Shown piece by piece: positions 62,587-64,000 of a stretch of DNA of 64,000 nucleotides. Position 1 is the stretch's first letter, and every line of letters starts with the position of its first letter. Both the position numbers and the translations under genes were made by a program. The notes under the pieces were generated by a model. It ran no database searches, was not told the origin of the DNA, and saw only the letters and a program-made list of their open reading frames with translations. Origin of the DNA: Marinirhabdus gelatinilytica (GTDB lineage: Bacteria; Bacteroidota; Bacteroidia; Flavobacteriales; Flavobacteriaceae); NCBI RefSeq assembly GCF_003353425.1, contig NZ_QRAO01000002.1, positions 420,496 to 484,495 on the forward strand. Reading direction: 5' to 3'.

Positions 62587-63294
62587 TTACAAGCAAGCAC
62601 CCCAAATAGCATCCTCTGGAGGCGGGGCAGTGATACTGAGTCCCTCTTTTTTTACAGGGTGCACAAAGCTCAATGTTCTTGCATGCAGGTGAATGCTACC
62701 GTCTTTGTTACTACGATCAAAACCATATTTTAAATCACCTTTTATAGGACAACCTATGGCTGCCAGTTGTGACCGTATCTGGTGGTGACGGCCTGTTTCC
62801 AGTTCTATTTCAAGAAGAAAGTAGTTGTTCAGCTCCTTAACAACCGTGTAGTTGAGTATTGCTTTTTTGCTCCCAGGTACTTCTTTGCTATGAGCGTACG
62901 ATTTGTTTTGTTTTGGGTTCCGTTTTAAAAAATGGACCAGCGTGTCACTGGTTTTTGGGGGTGGGTTCTTCACCACGGCCCAATAGGTTTTTTTTGTTTC
63001 CCGTCCGGCAAAAAGTTTGTTCATCCGCGAGAGTGCTTTAGAGGTTCGTGCAAAAGCCACCACACCACTCGTAGGTCTGTCCAACCTGTGTACAACACCC
63101 AGATACACCGCTCCCGGCTTGTTGTACTTTTCGGCAATGTAACTTTTGGAAACTTCAGATAGGGGTTTGTCGCCCGTTTTGTCACCCTGTACAATATCGC
63201 CCGGTCTTTTGTTTACAACCAGCAAATGGTTGTCTTCGTAGAGTACCTGTAAATTGTTTTTGCTGCTGTGTATAGTATCAAAACTGTTGGACAT
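62587..63294 (-). CDS. RluA family pseudouridine synthase
   Basis: 235 residues: converts uridine to pseudouridine in rRNA or tRNA. The catalytic Asp72 lies in VVHRLDRPTSGVVAFAR, with the basic ETGRHHQIRSQLAAIGCPI downstream. No S4 domain is present at the N-terminus, which distinguishes it from RluD-type enzymes. The exact target site cannot be called. Confidence 0.93.
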   Translation of the reverse strand: MSNSFDTIHSSKNNLQVLYEDNHLLVVNKRPGDIVQGDKTGDKPLSEVSKSYIAEKYNKPGAVYLGVVHRLDRPTSGVVAFARTSKALSRMNKLFAGRETKKTYWAVVKNPPPKTSDTLVHFLKRNPKQNKSYAHSKEVPGSKKAILNYTVVKELNNYFLLEIELETGRHHQIRSQLAAIGCPIKGDLKYGFDRSNKDGSIHLHARTLSFVHPVKKEGLSITAPPPEDAIWGACL

Positions 63295-63317
63295 TTTAAT
63301 AGTTTGGAATGGTGTAA

Positions 63318-63812
63318 CTAGTTGTCGCCACCAATGGTAATGATGGTGGTGGTGCGCCTTGCAGTAGGAACGTTGTATGGCGAATAATTTCGATTTCGGT
63401 AAAATGGCCTGTATGGGTCATAGATAGGAGCGTAGTATACTTGGTCCCTATATACCTCATTCCTAACGCGGGTCTTGCCATCGGTTTGGTAGCCATATAG
63501 CGGTTTTCTGCCAAAACCTGCCTGTAAGCGCTCCATGGACACCTTAGAGCTCGTTCTTGTTCTTTCAGAAGTCGAAGAGGCCATATCCACGGGTTGCCAG
63601 AAATTCTGTGCTGTAACGTGCTGGTTGGTAAAATCTGAAAACAACGATTTTTTATAGATACTGGTCTGTACCTTTTTCATAAATGCCGAAAGTGCAGGGG
63701 TGGGCATTTCTGATTCAATAGTTGCGGTCATGGTAAAATACCTACTCTCAAAATCATTTTGCCCCCAACTTTGTAGGGAACACAGCAATAGGATGGCAAG
63801 TATTTTTTTCAT
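63318..63812 (-). CDS. secreted protein of unknown function
   Basis: 164 residues with a signal peptide (MKKILAILLLCSLQSWGQN). The remainder shows ESRYFTMTATIESEMPTPAL, then a basic, Tyr/Arg-rich C-terminus (YDPYRPFYRNRNYSPYNVPT) with the end RRTTTIITIGGDN. No known domain is recognised. It lies 23 bases upstream of the RluA gene and 28 bases downstream of the aminopeptidase end. Confidence 0.7.
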   Translation of the reverse strand: MKKILAILLLCSLQSWGQNDFESRYFTMTATIESEMPTPALSAFMKKVQTSIYKKSLFSDFTNQHVTAQNFWQPVDMASSTSERTRTSSKVSMERLQAGFGRKPLYGYQTDGKTRVRNEVYRDQVYYAPIYDPYRPFYRNRNYSPYNVPTARRTTTIITIGGDN

Positions 63813-63840
63813 AACTCGAATTGTACAAAAACCGAACCAA

Positions 63841-64000
63841 TTATAGGCTCAATTTCTTGGCTGTTGTTTTAGGCACCGCATCTTTGTGTACGGTAATGCT
63901 TATGGCCTTAAGGCGCATATAGGCTTCGCTGAAATATACATAACCACCGTTGGCGTTCCTAGCTTCGTCTGTACCCCAACTGTTCTTTACTTTGTAATAC
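63841..64000 (-). CDS. C1 family aminopeptidase, C-terminal end (start outside window)
   Basis: Only the last 52 residues are in the window. They include YYKVKNSWGTDEARNANGGY, in which the Asn of KNSWG is the third residue of the papain-type catalytic triad, followed by VYFSEAYMRLKAISITVHKD, the ending of bleomycin hydrolase/PepC-like C1B peptidases. A cytoplasmic or, in Bacteroidota, sometimes exported aminopeptidase is expected. The length and start cannot be judged. Confidence 0.85.
   Translation of the reverse strand, partial: YYKVKNSWGTDEARNANGGYVYFSEAYMRLKAISITVHKDAVPKTTAKKLSL

Overview
The window is a stretch of chromosome from a member of the Flavobacteriaceae (Bacteroidota). Evidence: promoters of the Bacteroidota type (TAnnTTTG at -7), few clear Shine-Dalgarno sequences, several TTG starts, a type IX secretion C-terminal tail (20467-24348), and lineage-typical families (DUF4290, DUF493, DUF5683, DUF2911, long LepB, parA-parB-DUF5683-dapB-lepB-wbqC order). 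It is almost entirely housekeeping DNA of even composition. There are no rRNA genes, phages, insertion sequences or CRISPR arrays, and one tRNA (Met, CAT).

Layout. 1-6.5 kb: end of rplI, DUF6495-like protein, FtsX/MacB permease, hisS, tRNA-Met, START-like protein, class IV aminotransferase, YqgE, HU. 6.6-12.5 kb: fmt, recQ and an NadR-like ATPase on the minus strand, then DUF493, DUF4290 and murA on the plus strand. 12.5-17.4 kb: a 7-bp tandem repeat, a coiled-coil membrane protein, a small Fe-S protein, a photolyase-SDR-SRPBCC operon and an aquaporin. 17.4-24.4 kb: DUF2911 protein, stand-alone HsdR-N nuclease domain, holA, DoxX, and a 1293-residue T9SS-exported protein. 24.4-29.6 kb: menaquinone genes menA, menC and menE with a UPF0173 hydrolase and a CPBP protease between them. 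29.7-34.6 kb: small membrane protein, mutL, two tandem rhomboids, a membrane EEP hydrolase. 34.6-39.9 kb (minus): wbqC, lepB, dapB, DUF5683, parB, parA. 40-46.4 kb: outer-membrane beta-barrel, membrane-anchored LAS peptidase, a 115-bp direct duplication, DECR-like SDR, panB, NTF2-like protein, YifB/ComM. 46.8-53 kb: a very long curlin-repeat protein, a two-domain M16 peptidase lipoprotein, a DUF2891 lipoprotein. 53.1-56.7 kb: an overlapping four-gene operon of an Nramp-fold transporter and 5-oxoprolinase pxpABC. 56.7-59.3 kb: a membrane patatin-like gene broken by one frameshift. 60-62.6 kb: a four-gene sensory cassette (small soluble protein, 7-TM protein, sensorless histidine kinase, LuxR-type regulator). 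62.6-64 kb: RluA-type pseudouridine synthase, a secreted protein, and the end of a C1-family aminopeptidase.

How the genes work together. menA/menC/menE supply menaquinone steps. ParA/ParB segregate the chromosome, beside lepB and dapB. fmt, hisS, rplI, tRNA-Met and RluA serve translation. RecQ, MutL, HolA and the photolyase serve DNA replication and repair. The less ordinary parts are the orphan giant curlin, the Nramp-like protein lacking the usual metal ligands next to 5-oxoprolinase, the 7-TM/kinase/regulator cassette with paired palindromes upstream, the photolyase operon with an operator-like palindrome, and a MurA with Asp in place of the fosfomycin-target Cys. All function calls rest on reading motifs by eye; no database search was run.
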